Assembly (NCBI GenBank): GCA_021806165.1
Contig: JAJZXY010000005.1
Coordinates: 59,235-123,234 of the forward strand
Direction: 5' to 3'
Source: Thermoplasmata archaeon
GTDB taxonomy: Archaea > Thermoplasmatota > Thermoplasmata > Sysuiplasmatales > Sysuiplasmataceae
Length of the DNA: 64,000 nt
Each line of letters opens with the position of its first letter. Positions within the stretch are counted from its first letter, which is position 1. A model generated the notes under the pieces. That model ran no database searches, was not told where the DNA came from, and was given only the letters and a program-made list of their open reading frames with translations. Shown here piece by piece: positions 8,424 through 17,396 of the stretch. The position numbers and the translations under genes are program-made.

Positions 8424-9143
8424 TTATGCCTCCGCCTTCCTCCCCAGCCCCCTGCGCGCATCACCGAGCTGCCCGGTGACTGCCAGCGCTGCCGCGGACC
8501 AGACAACGACAAATGTGAAGAGGATCGCGATGAGCAGAGGGTAGGAGATTGCATGCGTCATGTCCCACCAGGCTGCTGCCGAATCAATGAAGGCCAGCGG
8601 TACCCCCGCCAGCACATATGCCGGCTTCCTACTCACAGCCGCAAAGAGAGCCAGATATCCCCATACTGCATGGGCTACAAGCGAGGTTATGCGCTCAAAT
8701 GCCGAAGGAATGGACATGAGTATGTTTCCGCTGGCGAGCGAATCAAGCCCGGTTGCCTGAGTGACGAAAAGGTTGATGACAATCAACGAAAGGAGGCCGA
8801 AGGCACCCACAACAATGGCATTTTCGAAGAACGCCAGGTATGAGCCGTATGCCCATCCCCTGTGTGCGCTGAACTTCCCCCTGTAGAACAGGGCGAATGC
8901 GTATGCAAACCCTATCTCGAAGACAGCAGTGAGGGCACCATATGCAATGTACGTTGCGAGCTGCTGTTCATGGAAGAAGGAATAGAAGACTGCCTGCACT
9001 ATTGCCTTCGCCACGATTGCCATGAAGTAGGCAAGCGCAGCGAGCAGGAAGAGCATCCCGTTTCTCCTGAAATAGAGCACCGGTGCTATGCCAATGGCCA
9101 TGGAGAGGACCACGGGCAGGTAGTTGACCGGGTCGACGTACAA
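8424..9143 (-). CDS. YhfC-like intramembrane protease-family protein
   Basis: 239 residues with about seven hydrophobic segments. Positions of polar residues (FEIGFAYAFALF in the middle, then AFERITSLVAHAVWG near residue 160) resemble the YhfC family, whose E/H residues in the membrane are thought to bind metal. The usual E-E-x-x-R pair is only partly kept (FEN, FEI), so an active protease is not certain. The start is TTG after AGGTGAGG. It ends just past the phosphodiesterase start, with an anchored protein 19 bases upstream. Confidence 0.45.
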   Translation of the reverse strand: MYVDPVNYLPVVLSMAIGIAPVLYFRRNGMLFLLAALAYFMAIVAKAIVQAVFYSFFHEQQLATYIAYGALTAVFEIGFAYAFALFYRGKFSAHRGWAYGSYLAFFENAIVVGAFGLLSLIVINLFVTQATGLDSLASGNILMSIPSAFERITSLVAHAVWGYLALFAAVSRKPAYVLAGVPLAFIDSAAAWWDMTHAISYPLLIAILFTFVVVWSAAALAVTGQLGDARRGLGRKAEA

Positions 9144-9161
9144 GCAGCCTCACCTGCACGT

Positions 9162-9656
9162 TCACTGCGCAGGCAACTGCTTCTTCTTCATCACAACGCC
9201 CACGATGCCCACAATCCCGCCAGCTATTGCCACGAACAGACCGAGTGATGTCATCAGCCCGTAACCTGTAACCGATGAGGTATAGAGGTAGATGTAACTG
9301 GTGGCCGGCGGGCTGTTGCCGAAGTAGACTATGTAGTAGTTGCCGCTTGGCAGGGAATAGACCTGGGCGCCCAGCGCGGTGGCCTGGGGCTGCAGCGCTA
9401 CCGTGCTCAATGTGCTGTTTGTGACGGACGGCAAGTCAGCCGCTGTTACAATACCCATTGATGACGGGGCTTTGGATATGGTGAGAGTGGCAGCCTGCGT
9501 CAGCTGAATCTCGCTGCTGACATACTTCCCTGAAGAGTAGAGTGTGTAAGTGCTTCCCCTGTGGGTGTTGGATGTGATTGCAATAGTTCCGGCTGCGAAC
9601 AGAATGATGCCTACGACGAATATCACGAGGCCGATTAGGGCGATCTTCTTCCTCAT
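9162..9656 (-). CDS. Small two-helix membrane protein with extracytoplasmic domain
   Basis: 164 residues: N-terminal helix (about 6-28), an outward domain of about 100 residues rich in Ser/Thr/Tyr, a second helix (about 132-155) and a short basic tail (KKKQ). The middle (QVYSLPSGNYYIVYFG) looks like a small beta sandwich. I do not recognise a family. It is probably co-transcribed with the YhfC-like gene 18 bases downstream. A minus-strand T/A-rich promoter lies around 9665-9690. Confidence 0.65.
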   Translation of the reverse strand: MRKKIALIGLVIFVVGIILFAAGTIAITSNTHRGSTYTLYSSGKYVSSEIQLTQAATLTISKAPSSMGIVTAADLPSVTNSTLSTVALQPQATALGAQVYSLPSGNYYIVYFGNSPPATSYIYLYTSSVTGYGLMTSLGLFVAIAGGIVGIVGVVMKKKQLPAQ

Positions 9657-9751
9657 GTTATAAGCATACTATAACAAAAACTTAAAGCTTGTGTTCCCCC
9701 GGTGCTGCGGCCGGGGGAGGTGAAATTGTTTTCTCAACCGTAATATACACT

Positions 9752-10951
9752 TTACCTGTAAGGCAGGTATTCAGGGCCGAGCATCTCCCTTACAAGAATG
9801 AGCCGCATGATGTTCAGCGCGCCCTCCGCCCCGACGACGTATGAGAGGATGCCCCTCATCGCAACCTCCAGCAGCGTCTCGTTCGTATAGCTCAGGGCGC
9901 CGTGCCAGACCATCACCTTCTTGACTGCGTCGAGGGCAAGCTGGGGTGCTGTCAGCTTGGATGCGGCGACGGCCATGTTCAGCTCCCGCATGGGCACCTT
10001 CTCACCGCGGTCATACGCATCGAGGAGGGATGCGGCCTTCAGTACCATCGTCCTTGTCATTTCAAGCTGGACTGCCAGGTCGGCATATTCAAAGGATACG
10101 CCCTCATACTTTGCCAGCGGTGAGCCGAAGGCGCTCCTCTTCTTGATGTATTCCGCCCCGACCTCGAGCGCCCACTGCGTTGCGCCGACGCATGCCGCCG
10201 CAACGAGCGTCCGAGCATAGTTGAATCCAAGCATTGCGTGGTAGAAGCCCCTGTTGTACTCCCCTATTATGTTCTCCTCGGGCACTTCCACGTCGCTGTA
10301 CTGGACTATTCCTGTGGATATCCCCATCCTCCCCATGTTGTGGAGGACAGTGGTCTGTATTCCCTTCGACGCTATGGGCACGAATGCGAATGTAAGCCCC
10401 TTGTGCTTCAGCGGCGGATCGGTCTTCATGAGTGTTAGGTGGCCGCCGCCCAGCTTCTTTGCCTCCGCCACGCCGCTGATGAAACTCTTCTCGCCGTTGA
10501 GTATCAGCCGCCCACCGTCCTTCCTGGCCCTGGTGGCCATGGCTGCAAGGTCGGACCCGCCGCCAGGTTCGGTGGTGGCAATGCCCAGGAATGCCCTGTT
10601 AGACGCAACAGCAGGCAGCAGCTTCTCCCTGAGCGCATCACTTCCCAGCCTCGATGTCAGGTGGCTCCAGCCTGCTTCAAGCAGGTAGTATACCGCGGTT
10701 GCCATGCTCGGATCTGCCGCTCCCACCTCCATGGCGCCGAGTGCTGCCATTGTTATGGAGCCGCCCGCACCGCCGTACTTCTCAGGGATGGTTACGCCCA
10801 GCAGCCCCATCTTTCCCATCTCCTCCAGCACGGATGATGGTATCTCATGCCTTTCATCTATCTGCCTTGAAAGGGGAGCAAGCTTCTCCTGAAGCATTTC
10901 ATGGACAGACTTCTGGAACAGCTGCTCCTCATCACTGAGCTGAAAATCCAT
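9752..10951 (-). CDS. Acyl-CoA dehydrogenase
   Basis: A 399-residue flavoenzyme with the full family layout: N-terminal helical domain, a central beta domain with GIATTEPGGGSDLAAM (FAD and substrate contacts), then the C-terminal helical bundle with GVSFEYADLAVQLEMTR and a conserved EGALNIMR region. It oxidises an acyl-CoA at the alpha-beta bond and passes electrons to ETF; etfA and etfB lie 5 kb away on the same strand. The catalytic Glu is plausibly in the segment around residue 370 (VVGAEGAL), as in short- or medium-chain enzymes. Chain-length preference cannot be read. Confidence 0.9.
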   Translation of the reverse strand: MDFQLSDEEQLFQKSVHEMLQEKLAPLSRQIDERHEIPSSVLEEMGKMGLLGVTIPEKYGGAGGSITMAALGAMEVGAADPSMATAVYYLLEAGWSHLTSRLGSDALREKLLPAVASNRAFLGIATTEPGGGSDLAAMATRARKDGGRLILNGEKSFISGVAEAKKLGGGHLTLMKTDPPLKHKGLTFAFVPIASKGIQTTVLHNMGRMGISTGIVQYSDVEVPEENIIGEYNRGFYHAMLGFNYARTLVAAACVGATQWALEVGAEYIKKRSAFGSPLAKYEGVSFEYADLAVQLEMTRTMVLKAASLLDAYDRGEKVPMRELNMAVAASKLTAPQLALDAVKKVMVWHGALSYTNETLLEVAMRGILSYVVGAEGALNIMRLILVREMLGPEYLPYR

Positions 10952-10961
10952 TTATATCGCG

Positions 10962-11426
10962 CTAAGGAGCGACTGTGAAAGTGATAACACTTTCCATCCG
11001 CATCTGTGCCGAGGCAGCATATCCCTGGCACTGGGTTGCCAACTGGCTTCTCCAGTATCCTCTCTCCCCCACCCCGGTGCTCAGTGGAGCGCACAACAGC
11101 CCCTTCCTGACAACGACGATGATGCAAGCGCCCCTTCCCCGCTGCGTGGAACGCAGCACCCTGAGTGACCTCTCCTCATCTTTCACGTCAATATTCCATG
11201 TGGCGGAGCCCGCCTGCACAATCACAAATTCTCAAACTTCGGGCCTAATAGGCGAAATGTTCACCTCGGTTATCGTCCCGCTTCAATCGACGACAGCCCT
11301 GGCGCTTCTTGTTGACATGGCTCTCTCTGGAAACGCCGGGCACACGGCCATACACTCAGTGGGACATATGGCCTCGGCGGTTGTACCACTTTCCAATGCC
11401 CTAGGCCATGACTGGATATGCCGTAA
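10962..11426 (-). pseudogene. Relic reading frame with Cys motif and two internal TGA codons
   Basis: One minus-strand frame stays protein-like for about 150 codons. It begins with AICPTECMAVCP (spacing C-x3-C-x3-CP, like part of a 4Fe-4S motif), continues to ARAVVD, meets TGA, continues TEVNISPIRPEV, meets a second TGA, then runs open into NIDVKDEERSLRVLRS and beyond. All three pieces are in the same frame, so stops rather than indels interrupt it. I cannot name the parent family. It sits beside a decayed hydrogenase locus, which supports a relic, but a chance open frame is possible. Confidence 0.3.
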
Positions 11427-11521
11427 TTACTCTACCTTTTTAAGACAGGAAAACCAATTAGCTATTGCCGTGCTGCAGGGCGCATTCTCACGCATGCACC
11501 ATTCGCAGCAGGAGGTCCATC

Positions 11522-12028
11522 ATGTCTGGCGGAAGGGTTTTGCTGGACGAGTGGAGGGGAACGCTCGCCGACTACCTGCAGGACAGGATGAAGGTGCACC
11601 TGTTCTGCACAGGCAACCCGCTGAGGAGCGATGACGCTGTCGGCATCTACATCGTCGACATGCTGAGGAGGAAATACGGCCGCAGGCTTCCGGGGAAGGT
11701 TGTGCTGCACCGCTACTCCCCCAGCCCCGAGTACGAAATGTCCAGGGTTGACGGGGAGGATGGGATAGTGGTTTTTGATGCACTTGATGCAGGCGGGGAG
11801 CCGGGTAGCATTGTATGTGCAAGGCTGTCCGATACAAGATACAGCTTTTTTGCCACGCACAACATGCCCCTCAGGCTCATCCCCTCCCTCTCCACCAGGA
11901 CCGACTCAATACTGATCGTGGGAGTGCAGCCTGCAAACATGGAAGTGGGTTATGAACTCACACCTAGAGTCAGGGTTGCCGCAGATTACATCGTGGATGC
12001 TGTTGCTGAGATGGAAGGGGTGATATGA
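11522..12028 (+). CDS. hycI: [NiFe] hydrogenase maturation endopeptidase (HycI/M52 family)
   Basis: A 168-residue protease of the family that trims the C-terminus of the hydrogenase large subunit after nickel insertion. Visible motifs are GNPLRSDDAVG (first metal acid), VVFDALDAGGEPG (second Asp), THNMPL (metal His) and the closing GVQPANMEVGYELTPRV. The ATG at 11522 follows GGAGGT (11511-11516) with 5-base spacing; an upstream in-frame start at 11465 is less likely. The metal residues are intact, yet the hydrogenase genes right behind it are broken and no large subunit is in the window. It may serve another hydrogenase or be the last intact member. Confidence 0.82.
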   Translation: MSGGRVLLDEWRGTLADYLQDRMKVHLFCTGNPLRSDDAVGIYIVDMLRRKYGRRLPGKVVLHRYSPSPEYEMSRVDGEDGIVVFDALDAGGEPGSIVCARLSDTRYSFFATHNMPLRLIPSLSTRTDSILIVGVQPANMEVGYELTPRVRVAADYIVDAVAEMEGVI

Positions 12029-12037
12029 AAGGACACC

Positions 12038-12343
12038 ATGGATGCAGATGTTGTCTCTCCCCTCATGAAAGCGGCTGACATCATAGTCTTCCTTCTCGCG
12101 GGGACGCCTGGGAAGGGGACCGAGGTCAAAGATGCCAGGTTTAGCCCCTTCACCCGAGGGGAGAAGAAGGTGCCGACCGGATGAACACACCAGTCCTGCC
12201 TGTCTGTGTTCTCTGTCCTGTTCATGGTGATCGAGGCATTTGCACCGCTCCTCGAAAGCTCATGCAAGGTGCCCGGTGATTATAGTCCCATGCTCTTCAA
12301 CATCGGCAGTTCAGGTGTAATCACACCGATGGCATGGCGGTAA
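12038..12343 (+). pseudogene. NuoA-like subunit, interrupted by in-frame TGA
   Basis: From ATG 12038 the frame reads MKAADIIVFLLAG, then TEVKDARFSPFTRGEKKVPTG, a TGA at 12182-12184, and goes on in the same frame with SVFSVLFMVIEAFAPLL to a TAA at 12341. This is the pattern of NuoA-like subunits (first helix, conserved acidic/Gly loop with a PF-x-x-GE motif, second helix with M-x-x-E). It lies 9 bases after the maturation peptidase and overlaps the next relic by a few bases, so the operon order is preserved. The parent family is judged by eye. The single stop could be a nonsense mutation or an assembly error. Confidence 0.55.
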
Positions 12344-12984
12344 CTGGCGGCGGGAGGTGGGGAATTTCAGGGGCCGCTTCCGGGAGCGGGCGGGAAGGCG
12401 CTCAATCTTGGGTCTTCCTTGTCAATGCAGCATCATGCAACGTCTGCGACATCCAGATACCCGCGGCCCTGACCACACGCTATGAGGCATAGCGCTTCTG
12501 TGTGGAGCTGGCGCGCGGCATCAGGCATGCTGACTTCCTGCCTGTCACTGGCACAGTCAACGCACTGATGAAGGACAGGATGGTGGAGCTATGCGAGCAG
12601 ATTCCCGAACTCGAGCACTTGGTTGCCACAGGAGCATGCGCCCTGGGTGGCGGTGTAGTGAATACTGCTTTCAAAATCAGGGCTGCCGCAGGTGGGGCAG
12701 CCTGTGAATGCCTCTTTTTATGAGGGTATGTAGCGGGCTGCATTGTCACCGCACATCTTCGGCGGCCTGAGCTTCCCCCCTGCTCCCGGCAAATGTCCGC
12801 TCGCTCCTGCACCTCCTGTACCTGGATCAGGTCCTCCTCTGCCCGAACTGGAACATGTGACAACCTCCCGGAGACGACCGGGCGGGCGCGATTCCCCCGA
12901 TGCTCCGCCTTCGTTGCATATATCCATCCCTGCCCACTGATACCGAGTGGAGATTCTGTGCTGCACGGCGGGTGGCGTATTTAA
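12334..12984 (+). pseudogene. Group 4 [NiFe] hydrogenase small subunit (EchC/NuoB-like), interrupted by TAG and TGA
   Basis: One frame from ATG 12334 carries the small-subunit landmarks in order: SWVFLVNAASCNVCDIQI with the two proximal-cluster cysteines (as in SCNGCDIEI); ALTTRYEA then TAG at 12490-12492 where relatives have Glu (E-R-F); RHADFLPVTGTV; ELEHLVATGACALGGG; a second stop (TGA, 12721-12723); then GYVAGC where relatives have YVPGCPP. Spacing between landmarks is close to normal, so decay is by substitution and probably recent. The Cys pattern favours a membrane-bound energy-converting hydrogenase over complex I. The large-subunit gene is not present. Confidence 0.75.
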
Positions 12985-13299
12985 TGGTAGCATCTAACAT
13001 GTTATGCCACACCTCTATCACGGACAGCAGCCTTACCTCAAGCAGGAAGCGCTGTATCCGTTGGGAGCAGGCCAGCCCTGTCCCTGAGCGGTATCAGCGG
13101 GTGCGTGGCGGGTCCAAGCTGTCTACCTGCAAGTATGTGCTGTCTGCCTGCCAGCCCCTGCTGACCGTGCCGGCTGCCGGTGAGGACAGGCCGCCGGAAG
13201 GAAGGGAAGCCGTCCGCGAGTGAACCTGCGGGGAGGTGAACATGAGCGGGTGTGGTGCCAGAACCCGGTTCTCCGGGTCAGCGCTTCCATTCTACCCCC
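12985..13299. other. Non-coding stretch after the hydrogenase relic
   Basis: No supportable gene on either strand; short open frames here have no recognisable pattern. A perfect hairpin lies near its right end at 13263-13278. This is probably the decayed remainder of the hydrogenase locus. Confidence 0.4.
13263..13278 (-). terminator. Hairpin downstream of the amidase gene
   Basis: ACCCGG and CCGGGT pair around a TTCT loop, about 22 bases past the amidase stop on the minus strand. There is no U tract after it, so termination is only a suggestion. Confidence 0.25.
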
Positions 13300-14475
13300 T
13301 TATATCCCCGCCACTATTCCCATTAGCATCTCGGCGACAGCGAGCGTCCTCATGTCTTGATTGAACGCTCCAGTCACGAGCAGACCGGCAGGAAGCCCGT
13401 CAGCCTCTGCCGCCGGTATTGATACGGAGGGCGTCCCCGTCGCATTGAACAGTTCGGTTATTCCCAGCAGCCTCCTGTATTCCCTCTCCTTTCCGACGAC
13501 CTCCTTTATCGGGGGGGCCACCTCCCTGACAGCCGGTGTGAGTATGACATCGAAATCCTTCATCTTCTCCTCGAATATCTCCCTGAGCACAGCGAGGTCA
13601 TTCAACGCATCGGAGTATATTTCGTCCGTAATCCCCTTTCCCCATTCCAGGACTGAAAGGACGTCCCGGAAGTAGTCGGCCCTCCTCTCCTCCATCCACT
13701 TCTCGTGGTAGCGGGCCGCCTCCGCGGAGCTGATCGCCCTCCTCGTCCCGGGCCCTCTTGCCGTGAGCTCAGGTATGTCCATTCTCACCATGCTGCAGAG
13801 CTTTCCCGCCCTTTTCAGGAAGGGGCCGAGCGCCGCTGATACCTGGTCTGAGCCGAACAGGTACAGCCCTATCTTCGCTTTCTCTGCGTCCCCGCTCCAC
13901 TCCCTGGCAGCCTCCCTCCTGCTGCAGATGACATCGAAAACCGCCCTGGCCTGCGCAATGCTGCCCGAGAGGATGCCCACCGCATCCAGCGTCCTGCTCA
14001 GTGGCACAACGCCCTCGGCCGAAACCGAACCTGTCGTGGGCTTGAAACCGACCACGCCGCAGAGCGCCGCCGGAAGCCTGACAGAGCCTCCCGTGTCTGT
14101 TCCAAGTGCAACCTCAGCTATTCCGGCAGCGACAGCTGCGGCCGAACCGCCAGACGAGCCGCCGCAGATGCGCGTCCTGTCCCTCGGGTTTCTGCACGGG
14201 CCTGCCGCTGTCGAGGTGGTTGTGGCGCCTATTGCAAATTCGTGCATGTTCGTCTTCCCTATGACAGTGGCCCCCTGTGAAAGGAGCCTGTCGACAACAT
14301 CAGCGTTGGACTTTGCCACATTGTCGGCAAGAATGCGCGACGCCGCAGTCGTCTTCATCCCGCCGACATCTATGTTGTCCTTGATGCCGACCCTGAGTCC
14401 TGAGAGGCGGCCGGATGAACTTCCCTTAACCGTTCCCTCTGTAATGAATGAGTTGAATTTGTCATCGAGAGCCAT
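13300..14475 (-). CDS. Amidase signature-family enzyme (GatA-like)
   Basis: 391 residues with the full amidase catalytic set: Lys in VGIKDNID, the cis-Ser in CGGSSGGSAAAVAAG, and the nucleophile Ser in LGTDTGGSVRLPAALCG. It hydrolyses an amide, either as the GatA subunit of tRNA-dependent amidotransferase or as a free amidase. It is shorter than typical GatA (about 470-480), and no gatB or gatC is adjacent, so a stand-alone amidase or a divergent GatA are both possible. The upstream minus-strand GATTAAT near 14498 is a weak promoter candidate. Confidence 0.8.
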   Translation of the reverse strand: MALDDKFNSFITEGTVKGSSSGRLSGLRVGIKDNIDVGGMKTTAASRILADNVAKSNADVVDRLLSQGATVIGKTNMHEFAIGATTTSTAAGPCRNPRDRTRICGGSSGGSAAAVAAGIAEVALGTDTGGSVRLPAALCGVVGFKPTTGSVSAEGVVPLSRTLDAVGILSGSIAQARAVFDVICSRREAAREWSGDAEKAKIGLYLFGSDQVSAALGPFLKRAGKLCSMVRMDIPELTARGPGTRRAISSAEAARYHEKWMEERRADYFRDVLSVLEWGKGITDEIYSDALNDLAVLREIFEEKMKDFDVILTPAVREVAPPIKEVVGKEREYRRLLGITELFNATGTPSVSIPAAEADGLPAGLLVTGAFNQDMRTLAVAEMLMGIVAGI

Positions 14476-14526
14476 GGTTTACAGCATGCGCCTGTAACGA
14501 TTAATCATTTGCTGCTTCGCGTCTGT

Positions 14527-14643
14527 TCATGGAATAATAGTTGTCTCCTCCGTCCCCTCCATTTCGCCTGCCTGCTTCTCCTGCGTTTTGGTGACGGCGC
14601 TTCTCCCGCCGCCGAACCCCCCATTCTTCATGCGGCGCCTCAT
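14527..14643 (-). CDS. Possible small basic protein
   Basis: A 38-codon frame from ATG 14643 reads MRRRMKNGGFGGGRS, then a Lys/Glu-rich tail. A minus-strand TATA-like AATTTATAT at 14716-14724 and an AGGAGGG upstream give some support. An in-frame TTG at 14685 could extend it. Low sequence complexity and short length keep confidence low. Otherwise the 443-base gap between amidase and FMN reductase holds nothing I can name. Confidence 0.25.
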   Translation of the reverse strand: MRRRMKNGGFGGGRSAVTKTQEKQAGEMEGTEETTIIP

Positions 14644-14918
14644 CGACGCCGCACTCTCCCTCCTCTGTCCGGCTGCCCAGCGCAATGAATGTAACTGTTC
14701 TATCTGCAACTGCGCATATAAATTGACCTGTCCCCCCGGCGTGGGGTCACCGGGCATAGGCGGTAATTTTCCTTTTACATGGTATTGGATTCAATACCAG
14801 GTAAAGTGGAGCCTGCAAGTTCGCGAAATGTTAATCTACCCTGTCCCTCTGGAACACCACGTTTGCGGGGCGGAGCCGGTCACCTCCGGTCCGCCCCCGG
14901 CTAAGAGGTCTGATAAGA

Positions 14919-15500
14919 ATGGCTGAGAAAATCAAGATATTGGGAATTGCCGGTAGCCTCAGGAAGAAATCGTACAACAGGGCGCTCCTGAACGAGGCGG
15001 CAAAACTACTCCCTCCGGACAGCACGATTGAGATCACGGGCATCGAGGGCATACCGGTCTACAACCAGGATGAGGAAGGGAACCTTCCACAGGCGGTTGT
15101 GGAGTTCAAGAGGAAGATCCGGGACGCGGATGCAATACTCTTTGCATTGCCCGAGTACAACTATTCCCTCCCCGGGCCGCTCAAGAACGCAATCGACTAC
15201 GCTTCCAGGCCCTACCCCGACAACTCGTTTGCCGGCAAGGCTGCGGCCATGATGAGCGCTTCCATAGGCATCCTTGGCGGCGCCAGGGCACAGTACCAGC
15301 TCAGGCAGGCATTTGTTTTCCTCAACATGGTGCCTGTCAACCTTCCCGAGGTGTTCGTCACATTCGCACAGCAGAAGTTCGACAGCGAGCTGAAGCTCAC
15401 GGATAATGCTGCCAAGCAGTTCATTTCACAGCTGCTCGTCAACCTTGTCAATACGGCACGCAACATCAAGCGGAACGAGGTCCCTGCACGGAATGCCTGA
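14919..15500 (+). CDS. NADPH-dependent FMN reductase / quinone reductase
   Basis: A 193-residue flavodoxin-fold protein. GIAGSLRKKSYNRALL is the FMN phosphate loop, PEYNYSLPGPLKNAIDY is the flavin-contact loop of the ChrR/SsuE/azoreductase group, and AAMMSASIGILGGARAQ is the third flavin loop. It reduces flavin, quinone or metal acceptors with NAD(P)H in the cytoplasm. The natural acceptor is unknown. It converges on etfA with only 19 bases between stops. Confidence 0.88.
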   Translation: MAEKIKILGIAGSLRKKSYNRALLNEAAKLLPPDSTIEITGIEGIPVYNQDEEGNLPQAVVEFKRKIRDADAILFALPEYNYSLPGPLKNAIDYASRPYPDNSFAGKAAAMMSASIGILGGARAQYQLRQAFVFLNMVPVNLPEVFVTFAQQKFDSELKLTDNAAKQFISQLLVNLVNTARNIKRNEVPARNA

Positions 15501-15519
15501 GGGGTCCATCTCAAACAAA

Positions 15520-16479
15520 TTACCTTTTTTTCATCTCATTCACAAGCGCAGGAACAATCTTGAATATGTCCTCAACAACACCAATGTCGGCCACTTTGAA
15601 TATGGGAGCATCCTTGTCCCTGTTTACGGCCACGACGAATTCGCTGCCGGACATGCCTGACAGGTGCTGGATCGCGCCGCTTATTCCGAGTGCGAGATAG
15701 AGCTTCGGCCGTACTGTCTTGCCCGAAACACCAACCTGCCTCCCCTTCGGCAGCCATCCGTTGTCGATTACAGGCCTTGATGCCGCAAGCACCGCACCGT
15801 CTATTGAGGAGACAAGCTCCTCGAAGACAGGCAGATTTTCCTTCTTCTCAATCCCCCTGCCTACGGACACCACGATCTTTGCCTTCTCTATGTCGACGTC
15901 CTCCTTCGGGGGCGTCTCATATCCTGTCACCTCCGTCCTTGCGCTGGCGCTGCCAAGATCGACCTGCATCTTCCTCACCTCCGCCTCCTTCCCTGCCATG
16001 ACTGAAGAAAATGCCCCCTGCCTGACTGTAAGGACGCACGGTACTGGCAGCGCGTATCTTACCTCGATCTTTCCACCGTAGAGCTGTCTTGCCGCCTCGA
16101 TCCCGTCCCCGCTCCTTGAAAGTTTAACGCAGTCTGAGAGCATAGGCATGCCGGCGGATGCCGCAAGCCCCGGGAAGAAATCCATTCCCTGCGAGGTGTG
16201 GCCGGCAATGACCACCGAAGGGGATATGTCTCCAACCGCTTTCAGCACCACCGCCCTGTACAAGTCATAGGTGTAGCAGGTGAGTTCAGGGCTGTCTGCA
16301 ATCACCACCTCATCAGCACCGCCTCGTGCAACCGCCTGCGCCAGTCCCTCTATGCCGGAGCCGATGAGGAGCGCATGAACCTTCTCCCCCCCTGCAACGC
16401 TGACTGCAGCCGCCATCGCCTCAAGCGATGTCTCCTTCAGCTCCCCCTGCCTCTGTTCACACACAACAAGTATTGCCAT
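15520..16479 (-). CDS. etfA: Electron transfer flavoprotein, alpha subunit
   Basis: 319 residues. N-terminal domain with the ETF fold (AILVVCEQRQGELKETSLEA), then the FAD-binding C-terminal domain with VSVGRGIEKKENL, GWLPKGRQVGVSGKTVRPKL and YLALGISGAIQHLSGM, ending in NRDKDAPIFKVADIGVVED. It carries electrons from acyl-CoA dehydrogenases to the membrane. Of three close starts (GTG 16488, ATG 16485, ATG 16479), the last has the best spacing to GAGGTG. It follows etfB with a few bases between or overlapping, so they form one operon. Confidence 0.92.
   Translation of the reverse strand: MAILVVCEQRQGELKETSLEAMAAAVSVAGGEKVHALLIGSGIEGLAQAVARGGADEVVIADSPELTCYTYDLYRAVVLKAVGDISPSVVIAGHTSQGMDFFPGLAASAGMPMLSDCVKLSRSGDGIEAARQLYGGKIEVRYALPVPCVLTVRQGAFSSVMAGKEAEVRKMQVDLGSASARTEVTGYETPPKEDVDIEKAKIVVSVGRGIEKKENLPVFEELVSSIDGAVLAASRPVIDNGWLPKGRQVGVSGKTVRPKLYLALGISGAIQHLSGMSGSEFVVAVNRDKDAPIFKVADIGVVEDIFKIVPALVNEMKKR
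15525..15531 (+). terminator. U-tract terminator candidate after the FMN reductase gene
   Basis: A run of seven T residues lies 25 bases after the FMN reductase stop. It overlaps the 3' end of convergent etfA, where it encodes Lys codons on the other strand. Archaeal termination commonly uses such U tracts. Confidence 0.4.
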
Positions 16480-16484
16480 GGCCA

Positions 16485-17291
16485 TCACCTCTGCAAAAGC
16501 CCCTTTTCCCTGAGCGACTTGACGAGCTGCGCCGCAATCTCCTCGGGCGTCCCCGTGAGCATCAGCGCATTCCCCTCCTTCTCCTCCGGGAAGCCTGCTG
16601 CCACGACCCTGACCCTGTTCAGCTTCTCCAGCTCCGCCCTGTCGATGCCAGCATCCTCCAGCGTCATAGTCTTTATCTCCTTCCTGGTCGCCATTATGAT
16701 TTTGCTCAGCGCCGCATACCTCGGGGTATTGATCCCGGTCTGGGTTGTGAAAATGCAGGGTGCAGACACCCTGACCTTCTCCTGCAGTCCTCCCTCGAGA
16801 TCCCTTGAGACTGCAAATGTCCTGCCGTCCCCTCCAGCCTCCAAAGCAGTGATTAGTGAAACATGTGCGATGCCCATAGCCTCGCCCAGCATCGGTCCCA
16901 TCCTGCTAGTCGCGGTGTCAAACGACTGTGATCCCATCAGAACAACATCAGGCTTTTCCGGGCCGAGAAGCGCTGCCATCACCTTTGCCCTGACACCGCC
17001 GTCCCATTTCGAATAATCCTGGTCCAGCAGCATAGTCCCCCTGTCGGCGCCCTTTGCATAGCATTCCCTGATAACCTGCGTGATTCCCTTCCTCCTCGCC
17101 TCGTCACCGACACTGACAACTACCACCTCCCCCCCCAGCTTCTCCTTAAGCCTCAGTCCCTCCTCCAGGGCATAGCTGTCCTGTTCGTTGATGACGAAAT
17201 TCAGTTCGGCTGTGTCTATATCATTGTCCTTTATGGTAAGCCTGACGTTCTTTACGTCCGGCACCGCCTTGGCGAGCACTGCGATTTTCAT
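16485..17291 (-). CDS. etfB: Electron transfer flavoprotein, beta subunit
   Basis: 268 residues with the ETF-beta layout: KIAVLAKAVPDV at the start, NEQDSYALEEGLRLKEK, then DRGTMLLDQDYSKWDG and VLMGSQSFDTATSRMGPMLGEAMG (AMP or second-FAD site), followed by the recognition-loop region near GINTPRYAALSKIIMATRKEI. It pairs with EtfA. A TATA-like TTTTTAATC on the minus strand near 17322-17331 likely starts the operon. The acyl-CoA dehydrogenase at 9752 is a plausible donor. Confidence 0.92.
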   Translation of the reverse strand: MKIAVLAKAVPDVKNVRLTIKDNDIDTAELNFVINEQDSYALEEGLRLKEKLGGEVVVVSVGDEARRKGITQVIRECYAKGADRGTMLLDQDYSKWDGGVRAKVMAALLGPEKPDVVLMGSQSFDTATSRMGPMLGEAMGIAHVSLITALEAGGDGRTFAVSRDLEGGLQEKVRVSAPCIFTTQTGINTPRYAALSKIIMATRKEIKTMTLEDAGIDRAELEKLNRVRVVAAGFPEEKEGNALMLTGTPEEIAAQLVKSLREKGLLQR

Positions 17292-17396
17292 TCAACCACT
17301 CTGACATCATACTGACCGGCGATTAAAAATGGTTTCCGATGCAGCTCGCTGACCTGCCAATATTTTGCATGTATGCGCTTGGCTCCTTCCTGCGCC

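Noticed and set aside
11465..11521. Upstream extension of the hydrogenase protease from 11465
   Set aside because: The GGAGGT at 11511-11516 fits ATG 11522, and the extra residues do not resemble the family.
10975..11634. Long plus-strand open frame
   Set aside because: Composition is not protein-like; it overlaps the protease gene, and the opposite strand has the more coherent frame.
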